Shown: in pieces, positions 56,173 to 64,000 of the stretch
Position numbering within the stretch: position 1 is the stretch's first letter
How the letters are laid out: each line of letters opens with the position of its first letter
Assembly (NCBI RefSeq): GCF_017312725.1
Contig: NZ_BOPO01000007.1
Span: forward strand, 63,025-127,024
Direction of reading: 5' to 3'
Length of the DNA: 64,000 nucleotides
Source: Actinocatenispora comari
Lineage (GTDB): Bacteria > Actinomycetota > Actinomycetes > Mycobacteriales > Micromonosporaceae
The notes under the pieces: generated by a model
The model's input: only the letters and a program-made list of their open reading frames with translations
Database searches by the model: none
Told to the model about the DNA's origin: nothing
Translations under genes and position numbers: made by a program

Positions 56173-58413
56173 TTGACCGATCCCGAGCGCCCGCAGCCCC
56201 CTGCGGACGCGGCAGAGCCGTCTGCCCAGAACCCCACCGCCACCCCGCCCGTACCGGCCGCATCCCCCACGCCGCCGGCGGCCGACGCACCGCCGCCGGA
56301 AGCCGTGCCGGCACCGTCCGCCCCGAGTACGTCGCCCGCCGGGGACGTGCTGGCGGCGCCACCAGGGTCGCCCGCGCCGCTCGGTCCGCCGCAGCAGCTC
56401 GGTGAACCGGTACCGTCCTTTCCCGGCGCGCCGCCGATGCCGGTCGGATCGCCCGGACCATACGGCCCGGGCGTACCGGAGACCGCCCCGGGAGCCGCGT
56501 CCGGGATGCCGCCGGTGCCGGGAGCGACGTCCGGCATGCCGGCCGGGGCGGGGACGCCGGCCGGGGCGGGGAGGCCTTTCGGGCAGCCGGGTACGCCCGG
56601 AACGCCGGGGCCGGGCGGCGCGGCGCCGGGCATCATGATCGGGCTGCCCGGGGATCCGCAGACCACGAACTGGCCGTACGGGTCGATGCCGGTGCCGCCG
56701 GCACCGAAGCGCCGCCGGCGCTGGCCGTGGGTGGCCGGTGCGGTCGCGCTGGTCCTGGTACTCGGCGCGGTCGCCGTCCCGCTGTACCAGCGGCTCACCC
56801 GCCCCACCCCCACCGAGCAGGTGCAGTCCGCGCTCGCCGCGCTCGAACACGCGCCCGCGATCCGGCTCACCGGAGAGTCGATCACGGCGGAGGGCACGCC
56901 GCAGCGGATCAGCCTGTCGCTGGCCGGGAAGCGCGCGTACGGGCAGGCCCGCGGCTCCGCCGGCAGCGCCGACGTGCTGGTCCAGCACGGCGTCACCTAC
57001 CTGCGCGGCGACCGCGCCTGGTGGCGGACCGCCGACGAGACGACGGCGCTCTACCTGTCCGGGCACTGGACGGCGCAGACGTCGGGGCTGTCCGTCGACC
57101 CGACCGAGCTCACCCAGACCGGGCTGGCGAAGTACCTCGGCAAGGGGTTGCGCGCGAACGCCGACCCGGACGCGCACGCGAAGCCGGCCGGCGCCGGGTA
57201 CCCGAGCGTGCTCGGCTCCACCGCGGTCACGCCGTACCGGCTGCCGAACGGCTCGGTGGTCTTCGTGACCGCCGCCTCCCCGTACACGCTGGTCGGGATC
57301 GACCGCGCCCCCGGCGCGGCGGACGGTGGTTACCTCGACCTGACCGTCGCCACGGTCGGCAAGGACAGCTTCACCTCCCGGTTCGCGAAGCTCGCCGGCG
57401 GTGTGCACGGCGATCCGACGACGCCCGCGCACTACGTCTACCACGACAGGCCGAAGCAGGGCACCTGCGATCCGTACTCCTGCACCGAGTCGGTACGGCT
57501 GGTGGCGGACGGCGGCGACACCGGCCGCGCGGGGCACGTCGTGGGGTTCTACAGCTCCGACGCGGCCGGCAAGCACATCGTCGGCACCTGCTCGGCGAAG
57601 CTGCCGAAGATCCGGCCGAACCACTCCGCCAGGGTCTCCTGCACCACGCGGTCGCAGTCCTGGCAACGCTGGGTGGCGACCGGAGCAAGCACGCACTACT
57701 GGGTCTGGATCCAGCCGCTCGACCCGGGGTACGTCGGCGACCATCCGAACCAGGTCATCAACGTCTTCACCGCGGGCGTCGACGCCAGTGACATGGGGCC
57801 CGACGACATCGTCCTGCAGTCGGAGGACGCGCTCGCCGTGACCGACCACCTGATCGCCGCGGACGCCTGGAAGGGCCGGGCCGCGGTCGATGCGGTACAT
57901 GCGATCTGCGATGCCGGCGCGCTGGGTGTGCTGCAGCCGCTGATCATGGCGGGGCACGTGCAACTCGACCAGGACGGCTTCGGCGACTGGTTCAACGACG
58001 AACACGTGTCTGCGGCGGTCGCGGCGAAGGAGCATGCGGCGGCCGGCTCGACCAAGCTGGCGCTCGGGTCGTGGCAGGACCCGAACGACCGGACCGTCAA
58101 GGCCGACCTGATCGACATCTCCGCGAAGACCACCGTCACCACCGGCCGGGTCACCACGACCCGGCGGACCCGCGGCGACATCGAGCAGGCCGCCGACCGG
58201 GCCCGCGCGGGTGCGGTGCCCGACGGGTTCGGGCGGCAGCTGCGGATCGCGGCCGGACCGGGCAGCGCGCTGTACTGGTCGTCGGCCGCCGACGTCGCTG
58301 CCGGCCTGCGCGCGGCCGGGGTGACCTCGGCGATGCTGCACGGCATCCGGCGCATCCGGGTCGTCACCGGCTTCGGTACGGCCACCCTCACCCCGAACCA
58401 GCTGCGCAAGTAG
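56173..58413 (+). CDS. Large membrane-anchored protein of unrecognised family, paralogue 1
   Basis: 746 aa from a TTG start with AGGAG 9 nt upstream. Residues 1-180 are a Pro/Ala/Gly-rich presumably cytoplasmic region; KRRRRW marks the inner side of one helix (about 184-205). The rest should be extracytoplasmic. Its first part (about 212-380) has a pattern like LppX/LprG-type beta domains (AIRLTGESI...LVQHGVTYLRGDRAWWRTAD). The C-terminal part has a CX4C pair (CDPYSC), SSDAAGKHIVGTC and a further Cys-Thr-Thr, shared with the next gene, then a helical region of unknown type. I cannot assign a function. It lies within the nuo2 cluster. Confidence 0.75.
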   Translation: MTDPERPQPPADAAEPSAQNPTATPPVPAASPTPPAADAPPPEAVPAPSAPSTSPAGDVLAAPPGSPAPLGPPQQLGEPVPSFPGAPPMPVGSPGPYGPGVPETAPGAASGMPPVPGATSGMPAGAGTPAGAGRPFGQPGTPGTPGPGGAAPGIMIGLPGDPQTTNWPYGSMPVPPAPKRRRRWPWVAGAVALVLVLGAVAVPLYQRLTRPTPTEQVQSALAALEHAPAIRLTGESITAEGTPQRISLSLAGKRAYGQARGSAGSADVLVQHGVTYLRGDRAWWRTADETTALYLSGHWTAQTSGLSVDPTELTQTGLAKYLGKGLRANADPDAHAKPAGAGYPSVLGSTAVTPYRLPNGSVVFVTAASPYTLVGIDRAPGAADGGYLDLTVATVGKDSFTSRFAKLAGGVHGDPTTPAHYVYHDRPKQGTCDPYSCTESVRLVADGGDTGRAGHVVGFYSSDAAGKHIVGTCSAKLPKIRPNHSARVSCTTRSQSWQRWVATGASTHYWVWIQPLDPGYVGDHPNQVINVFTAGVDASDMGPDDIVLQSEDALAVTDHLIAADAWKGRAAVDAVHAICDAGALGVLQPLIMAGHVQLDQDGFGDWFNDEHVSAAVAAKEHAAAGSTKLALGSWQDPNDRTVKADLIDISAKTTVTTGRVTTTRRTRGDIEQAADRARAGAVPDGFGRQLRIAAGPGSALYWSSAADVAAGLRAAGVTSAMLHGIRRIRVVTGFGTATLTPNQLRK

Positions 58414-58422
58414 GCATCGCCC

Positions 58423-60420
58423 GTGCCTGAAGGAGAGCAGGACACTCCGAAGCCGGACGTTCCGGCGCCCGCGGCGGCGCCGGACCCGGACGTCTCGGTG
58501 CCCGCGGCGGCGCCGGGCCCGGACGTTCCGGTGCCCGCGATGGTGCCGGAGCCGCCGGATGCGCCCGCCGCGGCGTCGCCACCGCCGCAGGCCCCTTCCG
58601 GGGCGTCCCCACCGCCGCAGGCGCCTGCCATGATGGCGGTACCGTCGGCGGCGCCTGCCGTGGTGGCGCCACCACCGGTGCTTCCGGTCGTGGTGAAGCG
58701 GCGGCGGAGGTGGCCGCTGTTCGCCGTGATCGCGGGCGTCGTCGCGCTCGCGGTGATCGGTACCGCGGTCGGGATTCCGCTGTACCGCAAGCTGACCGCG
58801 CCGCCGCCGACCGAGCGGGTGCTCGCCGCGGCCGCGGCGCTCGCCACCGCGCCGGCGCTGCACCTCACCGGCAGCGTGTGGCGGGCCGAGAACGGCTCGT
58901 TCGAGACGTTCGACGCCCGGGTCGGTGCCGACACCACCACGGCGGGCACCATCTCGATCGGCGGCGGCAGGGCGGACTTCCTCGTCGGCCCGCGGCTGGT
59001 CCGGCTGCGGGGCGATCGACGCTCCCTGCTGGCCATCGAGCCGGACGTGGCCGAGTACGGGGTCGGCACGTGGCTGGAGCTGGAGCCCGCGACGCTGAAC
59101 GTGGCGTTCTCGGAGCTGACGCCGCGCAACGTGGCCAACCGGATGCGGGACGGGCTGCGGGCGAACGGCTCCGGCAAGTACGCCGCGGTACCGGCCGACG
59201 GGTTCCCGACCCGGTTGGGCCGTACCGCGGTCACCCCGTACCGGCTGCCCACCGGTCGCGTCGCCTTCGTCACCGCCGACGCCCCGTACCGGCTGGTCGG
59301 GTTCACCGGGAAGTTCGGCATCAGCGTCGAGGGCGAGCTGACCGCCGAGATCTCCGTACTGACCAGCAAGCGGTTCGCGACCGACTACGCCACGCAGGAG
59401 CGTGCGGCCGGCGAGGCGCCGACGCAGCCGGCCCACTACCTGCCCGATCCGAGCAGCGAGAAGCGGGGCTCGTGCGACAAGCGGTTCTGCGCGGAGTCGG
59501 CGATCGTCTCCGCCGACGGTGGGGACACCGCCCGGCCCGGCCACGTCGTCGGCCTGTTCAGCAGCGACGCGGCCGGCAAACACGTCGTCGGTACCTGCCA
59601 GGCGAAGCTGCCGACGTTGGCACCCAACGGATCCGGGCGGGCCTGGTGCACGACGACGTCGGCGAGCTGGCGGAAGTGGGCTGCGGACGGCAAGACCTTC
59701 TGGTTCCGACTGATCCCGCTGTCGCCGGGCTGGCAGGGCGACGACGTGCACACCGTGCTGCACCTGCTTGGCACCGGGGCGCTGAACGACGACGTGGTGA
59801 CCGGGTACCAGCTGAGCTCGACGGGCCCGGGTGAGTTCTTCGGTGTGATGGACTCGCTGGTCGGGCAGGGTTGGTCGGCTGCCGCTGCCTGGCAGGCGAC
59901 CACGAATCTCGCCGACTCCGGGGCGCTCGGGATCGCGGCGCCGATGCTGCGCGCGGGGACGTTGTCGGTCGATCCGAAGGCCGGCCCGGGCGCTCTGGAG
60001 GCCGGGAGCCTGCCGTTCTACCGGGAGGCGCGGCGGCGGTACGAGGCGCACGGCGGCAAGCTCGCCGTGGGCGGCTACACCGACCCGTCCGGCACGCACC
60101 ACACCGGCCACCTGTACGACGTGACGCGGCGGCGGGTGGTCACCACGGTGCCGCTGACCGCCGACTCGATGCGCGGGCTGCGGAGCCAGTGGCCGGACGC
60201 GGTGGAACGGTGCCGCAACGCCAACGCACCCGAGGGGTTCGGCCGGGATCTCGTCCTGGTGGCCACGCCGCGCAGTCCGCTCTACTGGCTGGGCGCCGAC
60301 GACGTGGCGCGCACGTTGCGTGCGGCGGGCGTCGCCGGCAAGGACCTCGCCGGCATCGCGGCCCTCACCGTGGTGACCCGGACCGGCGCGGTCGCGGTGC
60401 GCGCGTCCGACCTGGGCTGA
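58423..60420 (+). CDS. Large membrane-anchored protein of unrecognised family, paralogue 2
   Basis: 665 aa, 9 bp behind paralogue 1 and with the same plan: a shorter Pro-rich N-terminus (1-90), KRRRRW, one helix (about 97-119), an LppX-like beta region, then the conserved block with CDKRFC, ADGGDTARPGHVVG, SSDAAGKHVVGTC and WCTTT. Four Cys are conserved between the two, suggesting two disulfides outside the cell. Near the C-terminus it ends PLYWLGADDVARTLRAAGV, matching ALYWSSAADVAAGLRAAGV in paralogue 1. Function unknown; a pair working together is likely. Confidence 0.75.
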   Translation: MPEGEQDTPKPDVPAPAAAPDPDVSVPAAAPGPDVPVPAMVPEPPDAPAAASPPPQAPSGASPPPQAPAMMAVPSAAPAVVAPPPVLPVVVKRRRRWPLFAVIAGVVALAVIGTAVGIPLYRKLTAPPPTERVLAAAAALATAPALHLTGSVWRAENGSFETFDARVGADTTTAGTISIGGGRADFLVGPRLVRLRGDRRSLLAIEPDVAEYGVGTWLELEPATLNVAFSELTPRNVANRMRDGLRANGSGKYAAVPADGFPTRLGRTAVTPYRLPTGRVAFVTADAPYRLVGFTGKFGISVEGELTAEISVLTSKRFATDYATQERAAGEAPTQPAHYLPDPSSEKRGSCDKRFCAESAIVSADGGDTARPGHVVGLFSSDAAGKHVVGTCQAKLPTLAPNGSGRAWCTTTSASWRKWAADGKTFWFRLIPLSPGWQGDDVHTVLHLLGTGALNDDVVTGYQLSSTGPGEFFGVMDSLVGQGWSAAAAWQATTNLADSGALGIAAPMLRAGTLSVDPKAGPGALEAGSLPFYREARRRYEAHGGKLAVGGYTDPSGTHHTGHLYDVTRRRVVTTVPLTADSMRGLRSQWPDAVERCRNANAPEGFGRDLVLVATPRSPLYWLGADDVARTLRAAGVAGKDLAGIAALTVVTRTGAVAVRASDLG

Positions 60421-60424
60421 CCAG

Positions 60425-60462
60425 CTTCGGTGGGGAAGCGCCACGGTGCTTCCCCACCGAAG
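60425..60462. terminator. Bidirectional hairpin terminator
   Basis: A perfect 15-bp stem (CTTCGGTGGGGAAGC and complement, 8-nt loop) between the paralogue pair and the convergent aldo/keto reductase. Confidence 0.75.
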
Positions 60463-60468
60463 GCGGGG

Positions 60469-61455
60469 TCAGGAGTGGCCGGAGATGGGCTTGGGCCGGT
60501 ACGGCTCGGCCAGCGCGGCGAGCTCGTCGGCCGACAGCGCCAGCTCGGTGGCGGCGATCGCGTCGTCGAGGTGGTGCGGCTTGGTGGCGCCGACGATCGG
60601 CGCGGTGACGGCCGGCTGGTGCAGCAGCCAGGCGAGCGCCACCTGCGCCGCCGGTACCCCGTGCGCGTCGGCGACGTCCGCGACCCGGTCGGCGACGGCG
60701 AAGTCGGTCTCGTCGTAGGAGTAGAACCGCAGGTTGCCCGGGTCGGTACGGGCCCGGACGGTGTGCTGGCCGTCCCGGCCGCGGTTGCCGGCGAGGAATC
60801 CGCGAGCCAGCGGAGACCACGGGATCACCCCGACGCCCTGGTCGGCGCAGAACGGGATCATCTCCCGCTCCTCCTCGCGGTACACCAGGTTGTAGTGGTT
60901 CTGCATGGACACGAACCGGGTCCAGCCGTGCGCGTCCGCGGTGTACTGCGCCTTCGCGAACTGCCAGGCCCACATCGACGACGCCCCGATGTAGCGGGCC
61001 TTGCCGGCGCGCACCACGTCGTGCAGCGCCGCCATCGTCTCCTCGATCGGCGTCTCCGGGTCGAACCGGTGGATCTGGTACAGGTCGATGTAGTCGGTGC
61101 CCAGCCGGCGCAGCGAGGCGTCGATCGAGTCCATGACGTGCTTGCGGGACAGCCCCCGGTCGTACGGCCCGTCGCCCATCGGGTTGCACACCTTGGTGGC
61201 GAGCACGTAGTCCTCGCGGTGCTGGAAGAAGCGGCGCAGCAGCCGGCCGGTGATCTCCTCGCTGACCCCGACCGAGTAGACGTCGGCGGTGTCGTAGAAG
61301 GTGATGCCGGCCTCGGCGGCGCGGCGCACGAACGGCGCGGCGTCGGCCTCCGGCAGTACCCACTCGCGCCAGTTGACCGGATCGCCGTAGCTCATCATGC
61401 CCAGGCACAGCCGGGACACCTTCAGCCCGCTGCCACCCAGTCGTACGTACTCCAC
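60469..61455 (-). CDS. Aldo/keto reductase
   Basis: 328 aa TIM-barrel oxidoreductase using NADPH. The start [24 protein letters not shown] is usual for the family. The tetrad is visible as Asp and Tyr in [10 protein letters not shown], Lys in LATKV and His in LYQIHRFD; the C-terminal [14 protein letters not shown] binds NADP. GTG 61455 has AAGGA upstream. Substrate unknown. It interrupts the nuo2 cluster on the opposite strand. Confidence 0.92.
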   Translation of the reverse strand: MEYVRLGGSGLKVSRLCLGMMSYGDPVNWREWVLPEADAAPFVRRAAEAGITFYDTADVYSVGVSEEITGRLLRRFFQHREDYVLATKVCNPMGDGPYDRGLSRKHVMDSIDASLRRLGTDYIDLYQIHRFDPETPIEETMAALHDVVRAGKARYIGASSMWAWQFAKAQYTADAHGWTRFVSMQNHYNLVYREEEREMIPFCADQGVGVIPWSPLARGFLAGNRGRDGQHTVRARTDPGNLRFYSYDETDFAVADRVADVADAHGVPAAQVALAWLLHQPAVTAPIVGATKPHHLDDAIAATELALSADELAALAEPYRPKPISGHS

Positions 61456-61547
61456 GGTGCGTCCTTCCCCCACGTGCACTGACCGGGCCCAGCCTAGGGG
61501 GTGTCCGGGAGTCGGCCGGCGGCCCGGTGCGGTGGCAGGATGGGGGG

Positions 61548-62081
61548 ATGGCGGGATCGGTACCGGGCAAGGGGCTCGCGAAGGGGCTGGCCACCACGCT
61601 CAAGACGATGGTGCGCCCGGCCGGCACGGAGCAGTACCCGGACGTGCAGCCGGAGCTGCCGCCCCGCTCGCGCGGCGTGATCGCGCTGCTCGCGGAGAAC
61701 TGCACCTCGTGCATGCTGTGCGCGCGGGAGTGCCCCGACTGGTGCATCTACATCGACTCGCACAAGGAGACGGTGCAGGTGGAGGGGGCGGCGCGGGCCC
61801 GGCAGAAGAACGTGCTGGACCGGTTCGCGATCGACTTCTCGCTCTGCATGTACTGCGGGATCTGCGTCGAGGTGTGCCCGTTCGACGCGCTCTACTGGTC
61901 GCCCGAGTTCGAGTACGCCGAGTACGACATCCGCGACATGGTGCACGAGTCGGACCGGCTCGGCGAGTGGATGCCGACGGTCCCGGCGCCGCCCGCGCAC
62001 GATCCGAACGGCGAGCCGGCCAAGGAGGTGACCGCCGCCGAGCGCGGCGGCCGCGGCCGCGTCTCCCGCCCGCCCCGCTGA
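61548..62081 (+). CDS. nuoI2: Complex I-like subunit I, second copy
   Basis: 177 aa. Two [4Fe-4S] motifs are complete: Cys52/55/58/62 ([11 protein letters not shown]) and Cys100/103/106/110 ([11 protein letters not shown]). [11 protein letters not shown] and the PRSRGVIAL stretch are NuoI-like. It is separated from nuoH2 by two unrelated genes and a convergent reductase, so it must have its own promoter; CAGGAT 8 nt before the ATG could be a -10. Confidence 0.92.
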   Translation: MAGSVPGKGLAKGLATTLKTMVRPAGTEQYPDVQPELPPRSRGVIALLAENCTSCMLCARECPDWCIYIDSHKETVQVEGAARARQKNVLDRFAIDFSLCMYCGICVEVCPFDALYWSPEFEYAEYDIRDMVHESDRLGEWMPTVPAPPAHDPNGEPAKEVTAAERGGRGRVSRPPR

Positions 62082-62106
62082 CCCGTCGCGGCGCGCCGGG
62101 CCGTGC

Positions 62107-62778
62107 TCACTTCAGCAGCAGGGCGGTGAGCTCGTCCGGGGCGGTGAGCATCGCGTCGTGACCGGTGCCGATCTCGTCGACCGGCCAGCCGAACTCGCGC
62201 GCCCAGGTGCCGAACGGCATCCCGTTGTCGGGTACGCAGACGATCGCCCGGCACGGCAGCGCCTCGACCCGGCCGGTCAGCACGGTCGGCTCGGCGAACG
62301 TCCGGCGCGGCTGCGGCACCAGCCGCGGCGTCAGCCAGGCGATCTGCTCCGGGTCGTCCACCCCGACCATCCGCGGCGGCGGCACCGCGATCAGGCCGTC
62401 CGCGGTGTTGCGGTCCGCCCAGCGCCGGAACGGCTCGGGTGCCAGGTCGTCCATGCTGGCACCGTCCGGGCCGGCCCACGCGTCGACCAGGATCAGGTGC
62501 CCGACCCGCTCCGGCACCCGGTCCGCCGCCTGCCGCACGACCAGGCCCGCGTAGCTGTGCCCGACCAGTACCACCTCGGTCAGGTCCTCGGTGTTCAGCA
62601 GCGTGACCACGTCGTCGGCGTGCGTACCGAGCCCGACGTCGGGTCGCGGCTCGCCGCCGTCCAGGCCGGTCAGGGTCGGGGTGAGGACCCGGTGGCCGGC
62701 GGCGCGCAGCCGGTCGGCGACGTACGTCCAGCACCAGCCGCCGTGCCAGGCTCCCGCCACGAGTACGAACGTGGACAT
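62107..62778 (-). CDS. Alpha/beta hydrolase (EstC/methyl esterase-like)
   Basis: 223 aa. FVLVAGAWHGGWCWTYVADRLRAAGHRVLTPTLTGL is the start seen in EstC and plant-type methylesterase-like hydrolases. The nucleophile is in GHSYAG and the C-terminal His in GTGHDAMLT. ATG 62778 follows AGAGGTGGG. It is convergent with nuoI2 and divergent from nuoJ2. Substrate unknown. Confidence 0.85.
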   Translation of the reverse strand: MSTFVLVAGAWHGGWCWTYVADRLRAAGHRVLTPTLTGLDGGEPRPDVGLGTHADDVVTLLNTEDLTEVVLVGHSYAGLVVRQAADRVPERVGHLILVDAWAGPDGASMDDLAPEPFRRWADRNTADGLIAVPPPRMVGVDDPEQIAWLTPRLVPQPRRTFAEPTVLTGRVEALPCRAIVCVPDNGMPFGTWAREFGWPVDEIGTGHDAMLTAPDELTALLLK

Positions 62779-62900
62779 CGACCCACCTCTCGGTTCGACA
62801 GTCATCGAATCATACTCGCGGGACGTGAACATGGGTCGCCTGGTTGTCGCGCCACGCGGGGCGACACGGCAGGATGGATCACCATGGGCGGGTGGGAACC

Positions 62901-63512
62901 GTGACGGTCGCGGACGTACTGCTGGTGGCGCTCGGCGTGGTGACGCTGGGCGCCGCCATGCTGGTGGTCACCAGCCGGCACCTGGTGCGCGCCGGGTTGT
63001 GGCTGGTCGTCGCGCTCGGCGGGGTCGCCGGCTGCTACCTGGTGCTCACCGCCGAACTGGTCGCCTGGGTCCAGGTGCTGCTCTACGTCGGCGCCGTGGT
63101 GGTGCTGCTGCTGTTCGCGGTGATGCTGACCCGGGCACCGATCGGGCCCAGCCCGCAGCTCGACCGGCCCCGGGTGCCCGCCGCGCTGGTCGGCGGCGGC
63201 GCCGGTGTCGGGCTCGCCGCGCTGCTGGTCGACGCGTACCGGTGGAGTCACGTCGAGCAGCCGCCGCCCGGCACGGCGGAGCGGATCGGTGCCGCGGTGT
63301 TCCGGCAGTGGGTGCTGCCGTTCGAGGTGGTGTCGGTGCTGCTGCTGGCCGCGCTGGTCGGCGCGATCGTGCTGTCCACGCGCGCCGGCGACCGGTCGGC
63401 GGGGGCGCAGCCGCAGGGCGACCGGCCGGTGCGGACCCGCCCGCCGCTGGACCGGGCCCCGGACGACGGCGACCGGGTGTCCGACGAGCCGCGCGCCGGG
63501 CGGGGCCGCTGA
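62901..63512 (+). CDS. nuoJ2: Complex I-like subunit J, second copy
   Basis: 203 aa, five helices plus a hydrophilic tail. AELVAWVQVLLYVGAVVVLLLFAVMLT is the conserved helix 3 region of NuoJ. I chose GTG 62901; GTG 62892 is also in frame. A short upstream ORF (62884-62904) overlaps this start. The stop shares bases with the nuoK2 ATG (TGATG). Confidence 0.88.
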   Translation: MTVADVLLVALGVVTLGAAMLVVTSRHLVRAGLWLVVALGGVAGCYLVLTAELVAWVQVLLYVGAVVVLLLFAVMLTRAPIGPSPQLDRPRVPAALVGGGAGVGLAALLVDAYRWSHVEQPPPGTAERIGAAVFRQWVLPFEVVSVLLLAALVGAIVLSTRAGDRSAGAQPQGDRPVRTRPPLDRAPDDGDRVSDEPRAGRGR

Positions 63513-63940
63513 TGCATCCGGTGATCCCGTACCTGATCGCGGCGCTGCTGTTCGGCGTCGGCTGCTACGGCGTGCTGGTGCGGCGCAACGCGGTGCTGCT
63601 GCTGATGTCGCTGGAGCTGATGCTCAACGCGGTCAACCTGATCCTGGTGACCGCCGACACCAGCATCGTCGGCGTCCCCCGGTCCGGCCAGGTGTTCGCG
63701 CTGTTCGTGATCGTGCTGGCCACCGCCGAGGTGGGCGTCGGCCTCGCCGTGGTGCTGCGGTTCTTCCGGCTGCGCGGCAGCGTCGACACCGACCTGCTCG
63801 ACACCCGCCGCGCCGGCGACGGCGCCGGCGGCGCGGTGCGCGCCGAGGACACCGCCGGCGGCACCGCCGCCGGCCCGGAGACCGCGGCCGTGACCGCGGT
63901 GCAGGCGGACACCGACGGCGGTACCGGGGAGGTGCGGTGA
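63512..63940 (+). CDS. nuoK2: Complex I-like subunit K, second copy
   Basis: 142 aa. The three-helix core has both membrane Glu residues (MSLELMLNAVNL and LATAEVGVGLAVVL). A 45-residue Ala/Gly/Thr tail makes it about 40% longer than the first NuoK. It is coupled to nuoJ2 and to nuoL2 by overlapping stop/start codons. Confidence 0.92.
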   Translation: MHPVIPYLIAALLFGVGCYGVLVRRNAVLLLMSLELMLNAVNLILVTADTSIVGVPRSGQVFALFVIVLATAEVGVGLAVVLRFFRLRGSVDTDLLDTRRAGDGAGGAVRAEDTAGGTAAGPETAAVTAVQADTDGGTGEVR

Positions 63941-64000
63941 TGCTGTCCACGGCGCTGGCGATCCTGCTGCCCGCGGTGCCGGGTGCGGCCGGCCTGGCCG
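63940..64000 (+). CDS. nuoL2: Complex I-like subunit L, second copy (5' end only)
   Basis: ATG 63940 overlaps the nuoK2 stop (TGATG). The 20 visible residues (MLSTALAILLPAVPGAAGLA) are hydrophobic and run off the window. Identity as NuoL rests on position after nuoK2. Confidence 0.6.
   Translation, partial: MLSTALAILLPAVPGAAGLA

Overview
The window is very GC-rich DNA with many GTG starts and strong third-position GC bias. Together with the gene content (type VII secretion proteins, a DUF397/DUF5753 remnant, futalosine-type menaquinone genes, a nuoA-N operon and a second partial nuo cluster beside korAB) this points to a filamentous actinomycete. Family Micromonosporaceae is plausible, but that is inference and I do not assign a genus. 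No rRNA, tRNA, CRISPR array, insertion sequence or prophage was found.

Layout. 1-9.5 kb: NAD kinase, MqnC (futalosine menaquinone pathway), three DnaA boxes, a secreted GH15-like enzyme, a dienelactone hydrolase, two tandem secreted SGNH hydrolases and the menaquinone methyltransferase MenG. 9.6-27.4 kb: a control region with an iron-box-like palindrome, a -10 and a near-consensus Rex operator, then a geranylgeranyl-reductase-family (MenJ-like) gene and a complete nuoA-N operon with overlapping starts and stops, closed by a strong hairpin. A polyprenyl diphosphate synthase for the quinone tail follows. The first 28 kb is therefore largely a 'make menaquinone, then reduce it with complex I' block.

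28.7-33 kb holds assorted genes (GNAT-like, alpha/beta hydrolase, DUF2127, VOC, RarD). 33.2-38.1 kb is a compact leftward four-gene type VII secretion-associated operon (Hsp70-like, Esx/EspC-like, WXG/PPE-like, mycosin) with no Ecc core genes in view. 38.2-45.5 kb carries a DUF397 gene with a truncated DUF5753 regulator, a MmyB-type regulator divergent from a hydrolase, DUF1330, an Lnt-like enzyme, a small membrane protein, GNAT, and a TetR/SnoaL divergent pair.

45.6-64 kb: korAB (2-oxoacid:ferredoxin oxidoreductase), a sulfite-oxidase-like molybdoenzyme, an MFS-ArsR/rhodanese pair, then a second complex I-like cluster (nuoA2-B2-C2-H2 ... I2 ... J2-K2-L2, running off the edge). No second D, E, F or G subunit is present. 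The cluster is interrupted by two large paralogous membrane-anchored proteins of unrecognised family, an aldo/keto reductase and a hydrolase. The natural reading is that KorAB-reduced ferredoxin feeds this NADH-module-less complex, but that is inference.

A recurrent oddity is GC-rich tandem repeats of differing unit length (16-77 bp) placed on or just behind gene 3' ends; some duplicate the last codons and stop of the gene. Many genes also show a TANNNT -10 hexamer 6-8 nt before the start codon, suggesting leaderless transcripts.
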